From Lachnospiraceae bacterium (GTDB lineage: Bacteria > Bacillota > Clostridia > Lachnospirales > Lachnospiraceae): a stretch of DNA of 64,000 nucleotides. A program made the position numbers and the translations under genes. The stretch is taken from assembly GCA_015258065.1 (NCBI GenBank), contig JABZIZ010000008.1:43818-107817 (forward strand). The letters are read 5' to 3'. The stretch's first letter is position 1. Each line of letters begins with the position of its first letter. The notes below the pieces were generated by a model. That model worked only from the letters and a program-made list of their open reading frames with translations, did not search any database and was not told the origin of the DNA. Positions 1 through 8,438 of this stretch are shown in pieces.

Positions 1-1
1 C

Positions 2-496
2 GGCAAATATATTTGTGATTACGGAGATAGTGTGGATTTCGTGGACGCCTTCGGTCACAAGCAACTTTCCGGAACGGCAACTTTCCTGGCGGGGTATATC
101 AAGGGCGAGATCGGCTGCAAAACCCGTGCCATTGAGCTTTCTTCCATGCAGAGGAGTGCTTCGCATCTGGCCAGCCGGATTGACATCCTGGAGGCAACGC
201 AGGTGGGAGGTGCCGCAGTCAAGGCGGCGGATGAGGGAGACACGGGCAAGATGGTGGTTTTAAAGCGCGTATCGGACGATCCCTACCAGTGCTCCACCGA
301 GGTCAAAGATGTGCACCGGATCGCCAATGATGAAAAGTGCGTGCCCCTCGACTGGATCACAGAGGATGGCAGCTATGTGACGGATGCTTTTGTCAGCTAC
401 GTGGAACCGCTCATTCAGGGGGATGTCTATCCGATTATCGTAAGCGGCATTCCCAGGCATCTCTATGCACCAAAGGAATTAAATCACTGGAAATAA
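2..496 (+). CDS. pfkA: 6-phosphofructokinase, C-terminal part (5' end outside window)
   Basis: The reading frame is open from the first bases and ends at a TAA, so this is the last ~164 residues of a gene that begins upstream. It matches the C-terminal half of group III phosphofructokinases: a DAFGH segment, a K-x-R followed by a QR pair (the fructose-6-phosphate-binding region), then the family's late motifs TGKMVVLKR, a VP-x-x-W-I segment and a VEPLIQGD tail. The product phosphorylates fructose 6-phosphate in glycolysis. The residues that separate ATP from pyrophosphate use lie in the missing N-terminal half, so the donor cannot be read here. A second, divergent pfk lies at 54.5 kb. Confidence 0.85.
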   Translation, partial: GKYICDYGDSVDFVDAFGHKQLSGTATFLAGYIKGEIGCKTRAIELSSMQRSASHLASRIDILEATQVGGAAVKAADEGDTGKMVVLKRVSDDPYQCSTEVKDVHRIANDEKCVPLDWITEDGSYVTDAFVSYVEPLIQGDVYPIIVSGIPRHLYAPKELNHWK

Positions 497-588
497 TTGT
501 AAGAAAAAGAGCGGAGATTCGCGCAGCCCGTGCGAGGCGGCGGCATTTGGTGATAGACTTGAACGAGGGATAACGAAAGGAAATTTGG

Positions 589-1350
589 ATGGCGCTTGTA
601 TGTATCACCGGAGCAAGCTCCGGGATCGGAGAAGAGTTTGCGGCACAGTTTGCCAAAAAAGGATATGCACTCCTGCTGGTTGCAAGAAACGAGCAGAAGC
701 TTAGAGGGCTTGCGGCAAAATATCCGCACTGCGAAATTTTCCCCTGCGATTTGGGAAAAGAAGAGGAAGTGAAACGGCTGATCGACCGCTTGAAGGAAGA
801 AGAGGATCTGCGGTTTATGATCAATAACGCAGGCTTCGGATCGGCAGGGGAATTTGAGGAGGATGTGCCGGAAAATGACCTGCAAATGATCGGTGTCAAT
901 GTGCGCGCCGTTCATCTGCTGACCCACGCCGCCCTTTTGCAGATGGAAAAAAAGAACCGGGGAACCATCCTGAATGTGGCATCCATTGCCGGGCTGATGC
1001 CGGGCGGACCCTTCATGGCGACCTATTATGCGACCAAGGCCTATGTGGTTTCCCTCACTTCTGCCATTGCACAGGAACTTAGGAGGAAGAAGTCCCGCAT
1101 CCGGATTTTTGCCCTCTGCCCGGGACCGGTTGATACGAATTTCAACCGGGTGGCGGGGGTGAAATTCGCCCTGCCGGGGATTTCCGCAAAGACCTGCGTT
1201 TTAGAGGCGTTTGCCGGTATGAAAAGAGGCAGCGTCATCCTTGTGCCGGGCAGATTGCTGCGTGTTACCTCCGTTTTGGCGAGACTGTTGCCCAGAGGTT
1301 TTGTACTGAAGCTCATTTCCGGAGCGCAGAAAAGAAAGTTGGGGAGATAA
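589..1350 (+). CDS. Short-chain dehydrogenase/reductase (SDR) family protein
   Basis: This 253-residue Rossmann-fold oxidoreductase has the classical SDR marks: TGASSGIG at residues 7-14 for NAD(P) binding, NNAG at 79-82, and a catalytic set of Ser132, Tyr146 and Lys150. The length is typical of a soluble classical SDR. A GAAAGGAAA site lies just upstream of the ATG. The substrate cannot be told from sequence; the closest general group is the DltE/YqjQ-like dehydrogenases. It sits 6 bases before the HD-domain gene and is probably cotranscribed with it. Confidence 0.85.
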   Translation: MALVCITGASSGIGEEFAAQFAKKGYALLLVARNEQKLRGLAAKYPHCEIFPCDLGKEEEVKRLIDRLKEEEDLRFMINNAGFGSAGEFEEDVPENDLQMIGVNVRAVHLLTHAALLQMEKKNRGTILNVASIAGLMPGGPFMATYYATKAYVVSLTSAIAQELRRKKSRIRIFALCPGPVDTNFNRVAGVKFALPGISAKTCVLEAFAGMKRGSVILVPGRLLRVTSVLARLLPRGFVLKLISGAQKRKLGR

Positions 1351-1356
1351 GCGCCG

Positions 1357-1962
1357 ATGTCCTATTCTTTTTTTGCCTCGATCTCCAGAATGAAATACAT
1401 CGAACGCTGGGCGCTGATGCGCAATTCCAGGGAGGAGACGCTCTCCGAACATTCGCTGGAGGTGGCCATGATCGCCCATGCCCTCTGTGTGATTGCCAAA
1501 GAGCGTTATCACAGACCGCTCAATGCCGAAAAGGCAGCCTTGATCGGGATTTACCACGATGCGCCCGAGATCATTACCGGTGACATGCCGACGCCGGTCA
1601 AGTATTCCAGCGCGGAGATGAAGAGCGTTTACAAGGAGGTGGAGGCGGATGCACAAAGGCGCCTCCTTGGCGGGTTGCCGGAGGATTTGAAACCCGTTTA
1701 CGAGGAGATTTTTTCCCCGGAAAAAACGGGGGAAGAAGTTTACCTGAGAAGACTGGTTAAGGCGGCGGACAAACTCTCCGCCTACATCAAATGCATTGAA
1801 GAAGAGAAGTCGGGCAACACCGAATTTGCCACCGCCAAGAAGACCATCCGGGCATCCCTTGCAAAGTTGGAAGAAGAGCTGCCCGAGGTGTCGGACTTCG
1901 TGCGGGACTTTCTCCCCTCTTACGGTAAGACGCTGGACGAGCTGAACCGGGAAGAAAATTGA
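1357..1962 (+). CDS. HD-domain 5'-deoxynucleotidase (YfbR-like)
   Basis: The 201-residue protein is an HD-domain phosphohydrolase resembling E. coli YfbR, which removes the phosphate from deoxyribonucleoside 5'-monophosphates. The metal ligands are visible as His32 in EHSLEVA, the His67-Asp68 pair in YHDAPE and Asp76 in TGDMPTP. The N-terminal segment with RMKYIERW is also characteristic of the YfbR group. The gene follows the SDR gene after 6 bases. The exact nucleotide substrate is inferred from the family. Confidence 0.8.
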   Translation: MSYSFFASISRMKYIERWALMRNSREETLSEHSLEVAMIAHALCVIAKERYHRPLNAEKAALIGIYHDAPEIITGDMPTPVKYSSAEMKSVYKEVEADAQRRLLGGLPEDLKPVYEEIFSPEKTGEEVYLRRLVKAADKLSAYIKCIEEEKSGNTEFATAKKTIRASLAKLEEELPEVSDFVRDFLPSYGKTLDELNREEN

Positions 1963-1970
1963 ACCGCAGA

Positions 1971-2119
1971 GCCGATCGACATCGGAAGCGTTTGACCGTT
2001 TGGCAATGTGGGATGCGAAGGGAGAGGTTTAGGCGATCAACGAAATTTATACCTTGAACAGACAGATTTAGCCGATCACCTAAATTTGTGATCTCCGCAG
2101 CGGAAATGAGCCGATCGAC
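1971..2119 (+). repeat. Four dispersed CGATC-centred repeats upstream of hipBA
   Basis: Within the 249-base gap before hipB a motif of the form G(C/G)CGATC(G/A)(A/C)C occurs at 1971, 2032, 2071 and 2110. The last three copies are exactly 39 bases apart, and each of these is followed by an AT-rich AATTT. Copy three is also part of nested inverted repeats (ATTTAG/CTAAAT and GATCAC/GTGATC). Position just before an XRE-type antitoxin gene suggests operators for HipB, but this is inference; they could also be a decayed intergenic repeat. Confidence 0.45.
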
Positions 2120-2211
2120 TAATTTCTACGTCGCATAGAGCATGGGAGAGCCGTCCTTCGAGGGGGAAATTCAGTGAGTCTTCACCTACGACAGCCGAAA
2201 GGGTTTTATAT

Positions 2212-2430
2212 ATGAAAATCACCAGCGCGGAAACTTTTGGAAAGGCATTGCGACAAAGGCGCAAAGAGCTAGGATATACGCAAGGCTATCTTTCTGAATT
2301 TACAGGCCTCAGTGTGAGCTTCCTTTCGGAACTGGAGAATGGGAAGAAGACGATCCAGTTAGAGAAGGCCATTCAGGTCGCCATGCTGCTCGGGCTGGAT
2401 CTTCACATGGAAGTTCGGGGAAGATCATGA
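2212..2430 (+). CDS. hipB: HipB-like antitoxin, XRE-family helix-turn-helix
   Basis: This 72-residue protein is almost entirely one lambda-repressor-like helix-turn-helix domain (residues ~8-66), with the typical LGYTQ...LSVSFLSELENGKKT stretch of the recognition helix region. It is preceded by GAAAGGG eight bases before the ATG. Its stop overlaps the start of hipA in an ATGA, which implies translational coupling. In HipBA modules the protein neutralises the HipA kinase and represses the operon; the regular repeats upstream may be its operators. Confidence 0.85.
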   Translation: MKITSAETFGKALRQRRKELGYTQGYLSEFTGLSVSFLSELENGKKTIQLEKAIQVAMLLGLDLHMEVRGRS

Positions 2431-3698
2431 GGCAGTTAGACGTCTATATTGAAATTTCAGGTCAAGAATATCTCGCCGGTTCGATTCGGGGGGATGGTCC
2501 ATCGGATGCGGTATTTTCTTATGATTTCGCTTTTTCGGATCAGGGAAAAGCGATTTCGGTTCATCTGCCTCTCCGGAAAGAAGCTTTTTCTCCGGATGAA
2601 ACAAGATGTTTTTTTGAAGGTCTGCTCCCGGAAGGATTCAGTAGAAAAACGGTGGCTTCCTGGTTGCGAGCGGATGAGGAAGACTATCTGACCATCCTTT
2701 CGGAGTTGGGGAAGGAGTGTCTGGGCGCCATTCGGATCGAAGAAAATGAGAATCGAAAGATAGAGGCGCCCCGGTATGTCTTATTATCTCTGGATGAGGT
2801 CAGAAGGCTGGCGGCGGAGGGGGTTTCAAAATCTACCGAAATTTTGGTGGAATCTCATCTTTCTCTTACCGGTGCATCAGGCAAGGTTGGTTTGTTTCTT
2901 GCAGGAGATCAATGGTATCAGCCCTTTGGAACAGCCCCGAGCACGCATATCTTAAAACAAAGTCATATTCGATTTCGACATCTGGTCGAGAATGAGCAGT
3001 TGGTGCTGCGTACGGCGAAGAAGCTTGGGATATCGACAGTGGAAAGCTTCGTCGTGCATGCGGGTGGGTCCCAGGAATCAGACATCCTGCTTGCAACGAA
3101 ACGTTATGATCGGGATCTTATTCATTCACAAAAGAAAATCGGGGAGATGTTCTGTCCATTGCGCCTTCACCAGGAAGATTTTGCGCAGGCATTGGGAATA
3201 CCCGGAAATCGTAAATATGAAGGGCTGGGAGAGGGCTATCTGGAGAAAATATTTGCATTGCTGAGAGCTATTTCTGAAAACCCGATGCAAGACCAGCTAG
3301 AGCTCCTAGACCTTTTGATTTATGACAAGCTGGTTGGGAACACGGACAATCATATCAAAAACCTATCTCTTTTATATAACGGGGATCTTTCTGCGGCTCG
3401 TCTTGCACCCGCCTATGATCTGGTTTCTACGATAATTTATAAGAATACGGCTGCGGAAATGTCGATTGCCATTGGAAGGGAGCTGCGCCTGGATCGGATC
3501 TCGAAGCAAAGCTTTATGGATTCGGATCGGGAAATCGGACTTTCCCGGAATCTGATTCAAAAGGAATATGAGAGGCTCCAATCCTCCCTTGCAGGAGCGA
3601 TGCGCGAAGTGGCAGGAGAGATGGAGGAGGAAGGTTTCCTTGCCGCCCCGGAGATGGCGGAGAAAATTCTTGGCTTGTCCGCAGTAGAAAATGCATAA
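2427..3698 (+). CDS. hipA: HipA-family Ser/Thr kinase toxin
   Basis: The 423-residue product has the HipA kinase architecture: an N-terminal subdomain, a glycine-rich loop SLTGASGKVG at residues 146-155, the ATP-binding lysine in HILKQ (Lys177), the catalytic loop GNTDNHIKN (304-312, Asp307) and the metal-binding Asp331 in LAPAYDL. E. coli HipA phosphorylates glutamyl-tRNA synthetase and induces dormancy; the target here is unknown. All kinase motifs are intact, so an active toxin is expected. It overlaps hipB by four bases and ends the operon. Confidence 0.85.
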   Translation: MRQLDVYIEISGQEYLAGSIRGDGPSDAVFSYDFAFSDQGKAISVHLPLRKEAFSPDETRCFFEGLLPEGFSRKTVASWLRADEEDYLTILSELGKECLGAIRIEENENRKIEAPRYVLLSLDEVRRLAAEGVSKSTEILVESHLSLTGASGKVGLFLAGDQWYQPFGTAPSTHILKQSHIRFRHLVENEQLVLRTAKKLGISTVESFVVHAGGSQESDILLATKRYDRDLIHSQKKIGEMFCPLRLHQEDFAQALGIPGNRKYEGLGEGYLEKIFALLRAISENPMQDQLELLDLLIYDKLVGNTDNHIKNLSLLYNGDLSAARLAPAYDLVSTIIYKNTAAEMSIAIGRELRLDRISKQSFMDSDREIGLSRNLIQKEYERLQSSLAGAMREVAGEMEEEGFLAAPEMAEKILGLSAVENA

Positions 3699-3724
3699 AG
3701 CAGAGGGGGCTACAAGAGTGCAGT

Positions 3725-3754
3725 AAAAAAAGCCTCCCCCACAGGAAGGGGGAG
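3725..3754 (-). terminator. Rho-independent terminator of the acidic repeat gene
   Basis: On the minus strand a CTCCCCC/GGGGGAG stem with a seven-base loop is followed after two bases by seven T. It lies 45 bases beyond the stop of the minus-strand gene that ends at 3799. A second stem (ACATCCC/GGGATGT) lies between the gene and this terminator. Confidence 0.75.
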
Positions 3755-3798
3755 ACCTATCAAAACATCCCTGATACAGGGGATGTGAGCGAACAGGT

Positions 3799-4773
3799 TT
3801 ATTCCACCGGAACCGTGTTTGGCCCGCTGATGCGTTTGATGTTTGAGAGCCGACCGAATTTGATGGCCTCTTTGATAAAGGAAATGACGATCTGCGAATA
3901 GGACACCTTGGTCGGTTTAATGGAAAGGGAACTGAATTCCCCCTTCACGAATCGAATCTCCATGATTTTGTCAAGACGACTGGTCTTAACCAGAATCATA
4001 TCTTCTTCTTCGTAGGAAATCATCAGGTGATCATATCCCTCATCCTTCAGATAGTCTGTGATCAGGCATAGGCCGTCTTCTTCTTGCGCACGGAATTCAT
4101 GCGCGTTCGTCTCATCCTGTTCCGGTGCGGTTGCATCTTCGAAGGAAGAGACTTCGGGAGAGCCCTTCTGTTCCGGTGCAGCGGTATCTTCGAAGGAAGA
4201 GGCTTCGGGAGAGATCTCCTGTTCCGGGGTCGATCCTTCTTCGAAGTGGGGAGCTTCGTCGGAAAGTTTCTGTTCCATGGCATCTTCCTCCGCTTCCGGC
4301 GCACTCATCGGGGATACAGGTTCTGCAGGATCATCCGGCATTTCACCCCCCTTCTCCGGGAAATCTCCCTCAGGGGAAACAGCCGGTTCCGGCATCTTCC
4401 AGGGAGCGCTTCCGGATGCGGGAGAGGCTTCCGGTGCGTCGTCTTCTTCATTGAAAAAAACCTCCGATGAAACCGGCAGATCGTGATCGGGAGAAGTGAT
4501 GCGCACTTCTTTTTCAAAAGCGTAACTCGGGATAGGGATCTCCGGCGAAAAAGCATATTCCATGTCGGGAGGGAGGGCTTCCGAAGCGGCGGCGCCCACT
4601 TCCACGGCTTTGGAGAAGGACTCTGCGGGTGTTTCCGTATGTGCTTCCGAAACGGAGGAAACGAAGGCACCGGGCGCTTCTGTCGCAGGCGAGAGTTCTA
4701 CCGCACTGTCCAGTGTTGCGGTAATCGGATCCGTAATGGTCGTTTCATTCAGAATATTGGTCGTATCCGCCAT
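3799..4773 (-). CDS. Acidic, low-complexity repeat protein of unknown function
   Basis: I do not recognise this 324-residue protein. Residues 1 to ~228 are rich in Glu, Pro, Ser and Ala and look disordered. They include three tandem 17-residue repeats at 175-225, each with an (S/H)FE(D/E)...APEQ core. Residues ~230-324 look folded: an alpha/beta segment starting GLCLITDYLKDEGYDH and ending in a basic stretch. There is no signal peptide or membrane helix, so it is probably cytoplasmic. AAAGGGG lies just before the ATG. It is flanked by a terminator downstream and the end of the acyl-CoA ligase gene upstream, and is likely a single-gene unit. Confidence 0.65.
   Translation of the reverse strand: MADTTNILNETTITDPITATLDSAVELSPATEAPGAFVSSVSEAHTETPAESFSKAVEVGAAASEALPPDMEYAFSPEIPIPSYAFEKEVRITSPDHDLPVSSEVFFNEEDDAPEASPASGSAPWKMPEPAVSPEGDFPEKGGEMPDDPAEPVSPMSAPEAEEDAMEQKLSDEAPHFEEGSTPEQEISPEASSFEDTAAPEQKGSPEVSSFEDATAPEQDETNAHEFRAQEEDGLCLITDYLKDEGYDHLMISYEEEDMILVKTSRLDKIMEIRFVKGEFSSLSIKPTKVSYSQIVISFIKEAIKFGRLSNIKRISGPNTVPVE
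4099..4251 (-). repeat. Three 51-bp coding tandem repeats
   Basis: Three consecutive 51-base units encode the 17-residue repeats of the acidic protein. The copies differ at several positions, so the array is not freshly amplified. In-frame unit length means copy-number change would preserve the reading frame. Confidence 0.7.
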
Positions 4774-4890
4774 GAGTACCCCTTTCTATCCGTCCGGAAG
4801 GATTGCGCTCTGGCTTTTACCTCCGGATCGTTCTTTGCAAAAAATCGGAATGGCAATTTATATATCGTACGTTTTTTTGCGATTATTAGG

Positions 4891-4919
4891 GGGAAAAGAC
4901 GGACTTTTCGGGAAATCCG
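4891..4919 (-). terminator. Weak terminator candidate after the acyl-CoA ligase gene
   Basis: Directly after the ligase stop, the minus strand carries a CGGATTT...AAAAGTCCG hairpin with one bulge, followed by TCTTTTCCC. The stem is short and the T tract interrupted, so efficiency is doubtful. Confidence 0.4.
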
Positions 4920-4920
4920 C

Positions 4921-6555
4921 TTAGGAGTTGTTCTGTTCTTCCACCAGTCTGGTCGAATGATAGATCTCCCTCAGCCTCGGTTTTTCAATCTTGCCGGTTG
5001 CATTGCGGGGCACATCGGCAAAAATAATTTTGCGAGGACGCTTGTATCTGGGAAGCCCCAGGCAGAAGTGGTTGATCTCTTCTTCCGTGCAGGAAACGCC
5101 CTCTTTGAGCTTGATGATGGCAGCGGCAATCTCACCCAGGCGCGGATCGGGAAGGCCGATCACGGCAACGTCATGTACCTTCGGGAAGGAGGATAAGAAG
5201 CTTTCGATCTGGACCGGGTAGAGGTTCTCGCCTCCGGAGATGATGACATCCTTTTTTCTGTCGACCAGGAAATAGAAACCGTCTTCATCTTCTCTTGCCA
5301 TGTCTCCGGTATGAAGCCAGCCGTCCTTCAGGACTTCGGCAGTGGCTTCCGGGTTATGGTAGTAGCAAACCATGACGCCTTCGCCCTGTACGCAGAGTTC
5401 TCCGACTTCGCCCCTTTCAACCGTTTCTCCGTTTTCATCGACGATCTTCGCCTTCCAGCGGAACCCGGGGACGCCGATGGCGCCGACCTTGTCGATATGA
5501 TCCATGCCCAGGTGGACACAACCCGGGCCACAGGATTCTGACAGCCCGTAATTGGTGTCATACTGATGGTGGGGGAAGTAATGCAGCCATCTCTTGATCA
5601 GACTGGGCGGGACTGGCTGTGCACCGATGTGCATCAGTCTCCACTGCGACAGAGAGTAGTCGGAAAGACGGAGAGTTCCCGCGTCCAGCGCTGCCAGAAG
5701 ATCCTGCGCCCACGGCACGAGCAGCCAGACGATGGTGCAGCCCTCGGACGAAACGGCTTCCAGAATTGCCTCGGGGGCATTGCCTTTTAGCAAAACGGCG
5801 TGGCTGCCCGTATAGAGAGAGCCGAACCAGTGCATCTTGGCGCCGGTATGATAGAGGGGCGGAATGCAGAGAAAAACATCATCCTTGGTGGTTTTATGGT
5901 GTACGGCCTCCATCTGCGCGGATTGCAGAAGAGCGGCATGCTTTAACAGAATGGCCTTCGGAAAGCCGGTGGTGCCGGAGGAATAGTAAATGGCAGCGGG
6001 ATCCTCATCCGTAATCAGGACTTTGGGGGCGGAAGAGGAGCAGTTGGAAACGAGGAAGAGGTAGTCGTCCGCATAGGTCGGGCAGGAGTCGCCGACAAAG
6101 AAGAGAAGGCGCTCTTTGCCCAGATCCTCTGCGATCTGCTCGATACGGCCGATGAACTCCGGACCAAAAAACAGCACGTCCACATCCGCCAGCTTCACGC
6201 AGTAATCAATCTCCTCTGCGGTATAACGGAAGTTGAGAGGAACGGCGATTGCGCCCGCTTTTAAAATGCCGAAATAAATCGGCAGCCATTCCAGACAGTT
6301 CATGAGGAGAATCGCCACCTTTTGCCCCTTACGGATGCCGCGCCCCTGCAGGAGGTTCGCCACGCGGTTGGCCTTTTCATCAAAGACGGACCAGGTGATG
6401 TCTCGCCTGTAATAAGTGGAGGAGGTAGGTTGAATCAGGGAATATTCCTTCCATGTCACGCGGGCATTTTCATGAATTTCGGGATTGATCTCGATCAGAG
6501 CAACTTCCTCTCCATAGAGTTTGGAGTTGCGCTCCAACAGGTCTGTAATTGGCAT
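4921..6555 (-). CDS. AMP-forming acyl-CoA ligase (class I adenylate-forming enzyme)
   Basis: This 544-residue enzyme belongs to the ANL superfamily, which activates a carboxylic acid with ATP and transfers it to CoA. The P-loop-like motif YYSSGTTGFPKA is at residues 190-201. The later motifs GLSESCGPG, WLHTGDMA and DRKKDVIISGGENLYP and the C-terminal NATGKIEKPRLR with its catalytic lysine are all present. The length fits long- and medium-chain fatty acid or aryl-acid CoA ligases; the acid is unknown. It is divergent from the iorAB-paaK operon, suggesting a shared role in producing acyl- or aryl-CoA from amino-acid-derived acids, which is inference. Confidence 0.85.
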   Translation of the reverse strand: MPITDLLERNSKLYGEEVALIEINPEIHENARVTWKEYSLIQPTSSTYYRRDITWSVFDEKANRVANLLQGRGIRKGQKVAILLMNCLEWLPIYFGILKAGAIAVPLNFRYTAEEIDYCVKLADVDVLFFGPEFIGRIEQIAEDLGKERLLFFVGDSCPTYADDYLFLVSNCSSSAPKVLITDEDPAAIYYSSGTTGFPKAILLKHAALLQSAQMEAVHHKTTKDDVFLCIPPLYHTGAKMHWFGSLYTGSHAVLLKGNAPEAILEAVSSEGCTIVWLLVPWAQDLLAALDAGTLRLSDYSLSQWRLMHIGAQPVPPSLIKRWLHYFPHHQYDTNYGLSESCGPGCVHLGMDHIDKVGAIGVPGFRWKAKIVDENGETVERGEVGELCVQGEGVMVCYYHNPEATAEVLKDGWLHTGDMAREDEDGFYFLVDRKKDVIISGGENLYPVQIESFLSSFPKVHDVAVIGLPDPRLGEIAAAIIKLKEGVSCTEEEINHFCLGLPRYKRPRKIIFADVPRNATGKIEKPRLREIYHSTRLVEEQNNS

Positions 6556-6572
6556 ATTGTTTCCTCTTTGCT

Positions 6573-6602
6573 ATAATGGTCGAAATATACGCAGAGTTAC
6601 AA
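6573..6602 (-). promoter_or_regulatory. Candidate sigma-A promoter for the acyl-CoA ligase
   Basis: On the minus strand TTGTAA (6602-6597) and CATTAT (6578-6573) are separated by 18 bases, in the divergent gap with iorA. No equally good promoter for iorA was found in the same gap. Confidence 0.4.
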
Positions 6603-6677
6603 GGTTGCAGGGACTGTAAACAGGCAAATTAATGCTTACAATACCCCGAAAAAAGAAGAAAATCAAGGGAGTAGAGA

Positions 6678-8423
6678 ATGAAAGAATTGATGTTGGGGAA
6701 TCAGGCGCTTGCCAGAGGACTGTATGAAGCGGGATGTTCTTTTATTTCCAGTTACCCGGGAACACCGAGCACCGAAATCACGGAGGAAGCGGCGAAATTC
6801 GATGAAATGTACTGTGAATGGGCGCCGAATGAGAAGGTGGCGATGGAGGCAGCGTTTGGCGCTTCCTTATCCGGGCGAAGAAGCTTCTGTGCCATGAAGC
6901 ATGTCGGGCTGAATGTCGCGGCAGACCCTCTCTTCACGCTCTCTTATACCGGCGTGAACGGCGGACTGGTCATCGGCGTGGCGGATGATGCGGGAATGCA
7001 CTCCTCTCAAAATGAGCAGGACTCCCGTCATTATGCGATCAGCGCAAAGGTGCCGATGTTAGAGCCTTCGGATTCCGAAGAGGCGTTAGAGTTCACCAAA
7101 TTGGCCTATGAACTTTCGGAGAAATATGATACCCCGGTGCTGGTGAAGCTCTGCACCCGCGTCTCCCATTCCCAGTCGGTCGTGGAAACTTCTCCCAGGC
7201 AGGAAGTTCCCGTTAAGCCTTATGAAAAGAATATTCCGAAATATGTGATGATGCCGGGCATGGCAAGGAAAAGGCATCCGGTCGTAGAGGAGAGGCTAAA
7301 GGCGCTTAGGGCATACGCCGAGAAGGCGGATATCAACCGGATCGAAGGAGTGGAGGCGCAGACGGGAAAGCATCCGTTTGCCATTATTACGGATTCCACT
7401 TCTTATCAATATGTAAAAGAAGTCTTTGGGGATGACGTTCCGGTTCTGAAACTTGGGATGGTCAATCCGCTTCCGGTAGATCTCATCCAAAATTTTGCTT
7501 CCCTCGCAGAGAGACTGGTGGTTGTGGAAGAACTGGATCCGATCATCGAGAATCATTGCAGGAACCTAGGTCTGGCAGTGGAAGGAAAGGACCTTTTTTC
7601 CCTCTGCGGAGAATTTTCCCAGAACGACATCGCAGAGAAACTCGGCAGGGGCAAGGCACACGGACGCAGGACGGCGGACGAGATTCCGCCACGACCTCCG
7701 GTTATGTGCGCAGGATGTCCGCACCGCGGTCTGTTCTATATCCTGAAGAAGAACAAGATCACCGTATTAGGAGACATCGGCTGTTATACGCTGGGAGCGG
7801 CCGCACCGCTTTCCGCCATGGACATGACCCTCTGCATGGGAGCTTCGATCAGTGCCGTCCACGGGTTCAATAAATGCGCAGGAAAAGAGAGCGAGAACAA
7901 AACGGTCGCCGTGATCGGGGACTCGACCTTCATGCATTCAGGAATGACGGGGCTTGCGAATATTGCATATAACCAGTCCAATTCCACGGTGATCATCCTG
8001 GATAACTCGATTACCGGCATGACGGGGCATCAGCAGAACCCGACGACGGGCTACAATATCAAGGGGGACCCGGCGGGGAAGATCGATCTGGAGTCTCTCT
8101 GTAAGGCGATGGGCATTGCAGACGTGCGTGTCTGCGACCCCTATGATCTGCAAAAAACGGAAGAGACGGTGAAGGCAGCGCTTTCCTTTAGCGGTCCCAG
8201 TGTGGTCATCAGCCGCAGACCCTGTGCGCTACTCAAGTATGTGAAACACCAGCCGGCGTTCACGGTGGATCAGACAAAGTGCGTGGGCTGTAAGTCCTGC
8301 ATGCGGATCGGATGTCCTGCCATCTCCATGAAAAACGGCAAGGCACAGGTGGACGAAACGCTCTGCGTCGGCTGCGGCGTCTGTGAGCAGCTCTGTGGCG
8401 TAAAGGCCTTCGTACATCATTGA
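6678..8423 (+). CDS. iorA: Indolepyruvate:ferredoxin oxidoreductase, alpha subunit
   Basis: The 581-residue protein is the large subunit of the oxygen-sensitive enzyme that oxidatively decarboxylates aryl-pyruvates from transaminated aromatic amino acids to aryl-acetyl-CoA, reducing ferredoxin. The N-terminal pyrimidine-binding region contains SSYPGTPSTEI. A thiamine-diphosphate-binding region follows CAGCPHRG (GDIGCYTLG, then GDSTFMHSG). The C-terminus carries two cysteine clusters for 4Fe-4S centres, the first starting KCVGCKSCMRIGCP and the second LCVGCGVCEQLCG. An AGGGAG site precedes the ATG. The beta subunit follows after 15 bases. Confidence 0.95.
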   Translation: MKELMLGNQALARGLYEAGCSFISSYPGTPSTEITEEAAKFDEMYCEWAPNEKVAMEAAFGASLSGRRSFCAMKHVGLNVAADPLFTLSYTGVNGGLVIGVADDAGMHSSQNEQDSRHYAISAKVPMLEPSDSEEALEFTKLAYELSEKYDTPVLVKLCTRVSHSQSVVETSPRQEVPVKPYEKNIPKYVMMPGMARKRHPVVEERLKALRAYAEKADINRIEGVEAQTGKHPFAIITDSTSYQYVKEVFGDDVPVLKLGMVNPLPVDLIQNFASLAERLVVVEELDPIIENHCRNLGLAVEGKDLFSLCGEFSQNDIAEKLGRGKAHGRRTADEIPPRPPVMCAGCPHRGLFYILKKNKITVLGDIGCYTLGAAAPLSAMDMTLCMGASISAVHGFNKCAGKESENKTVAVIGDSTFMHSGMTGLANIAYNQSNSTVIILDNSITGMTGHQQNPTTGYNIKGDPAGKIDLESLCKAMGIADVRVCDPYDLQKTEETVKAALSFSGPSVVISRRPCALLKYVKHQPAFTVDQTKCVGCKSCMRIGCPAISMKNGKAQVDETLCVGCGVCEQLCGVKAFVHH

Positions 8424-8438
8424 GAAAGGAAAACTCGA

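Noticed and set aside
4058..4486. Ser-rich plus-strand frames opposite the acidic repeat gene
   Set aside because: They are shadows of the repeated minus-strand codons and lack ribosome sites.
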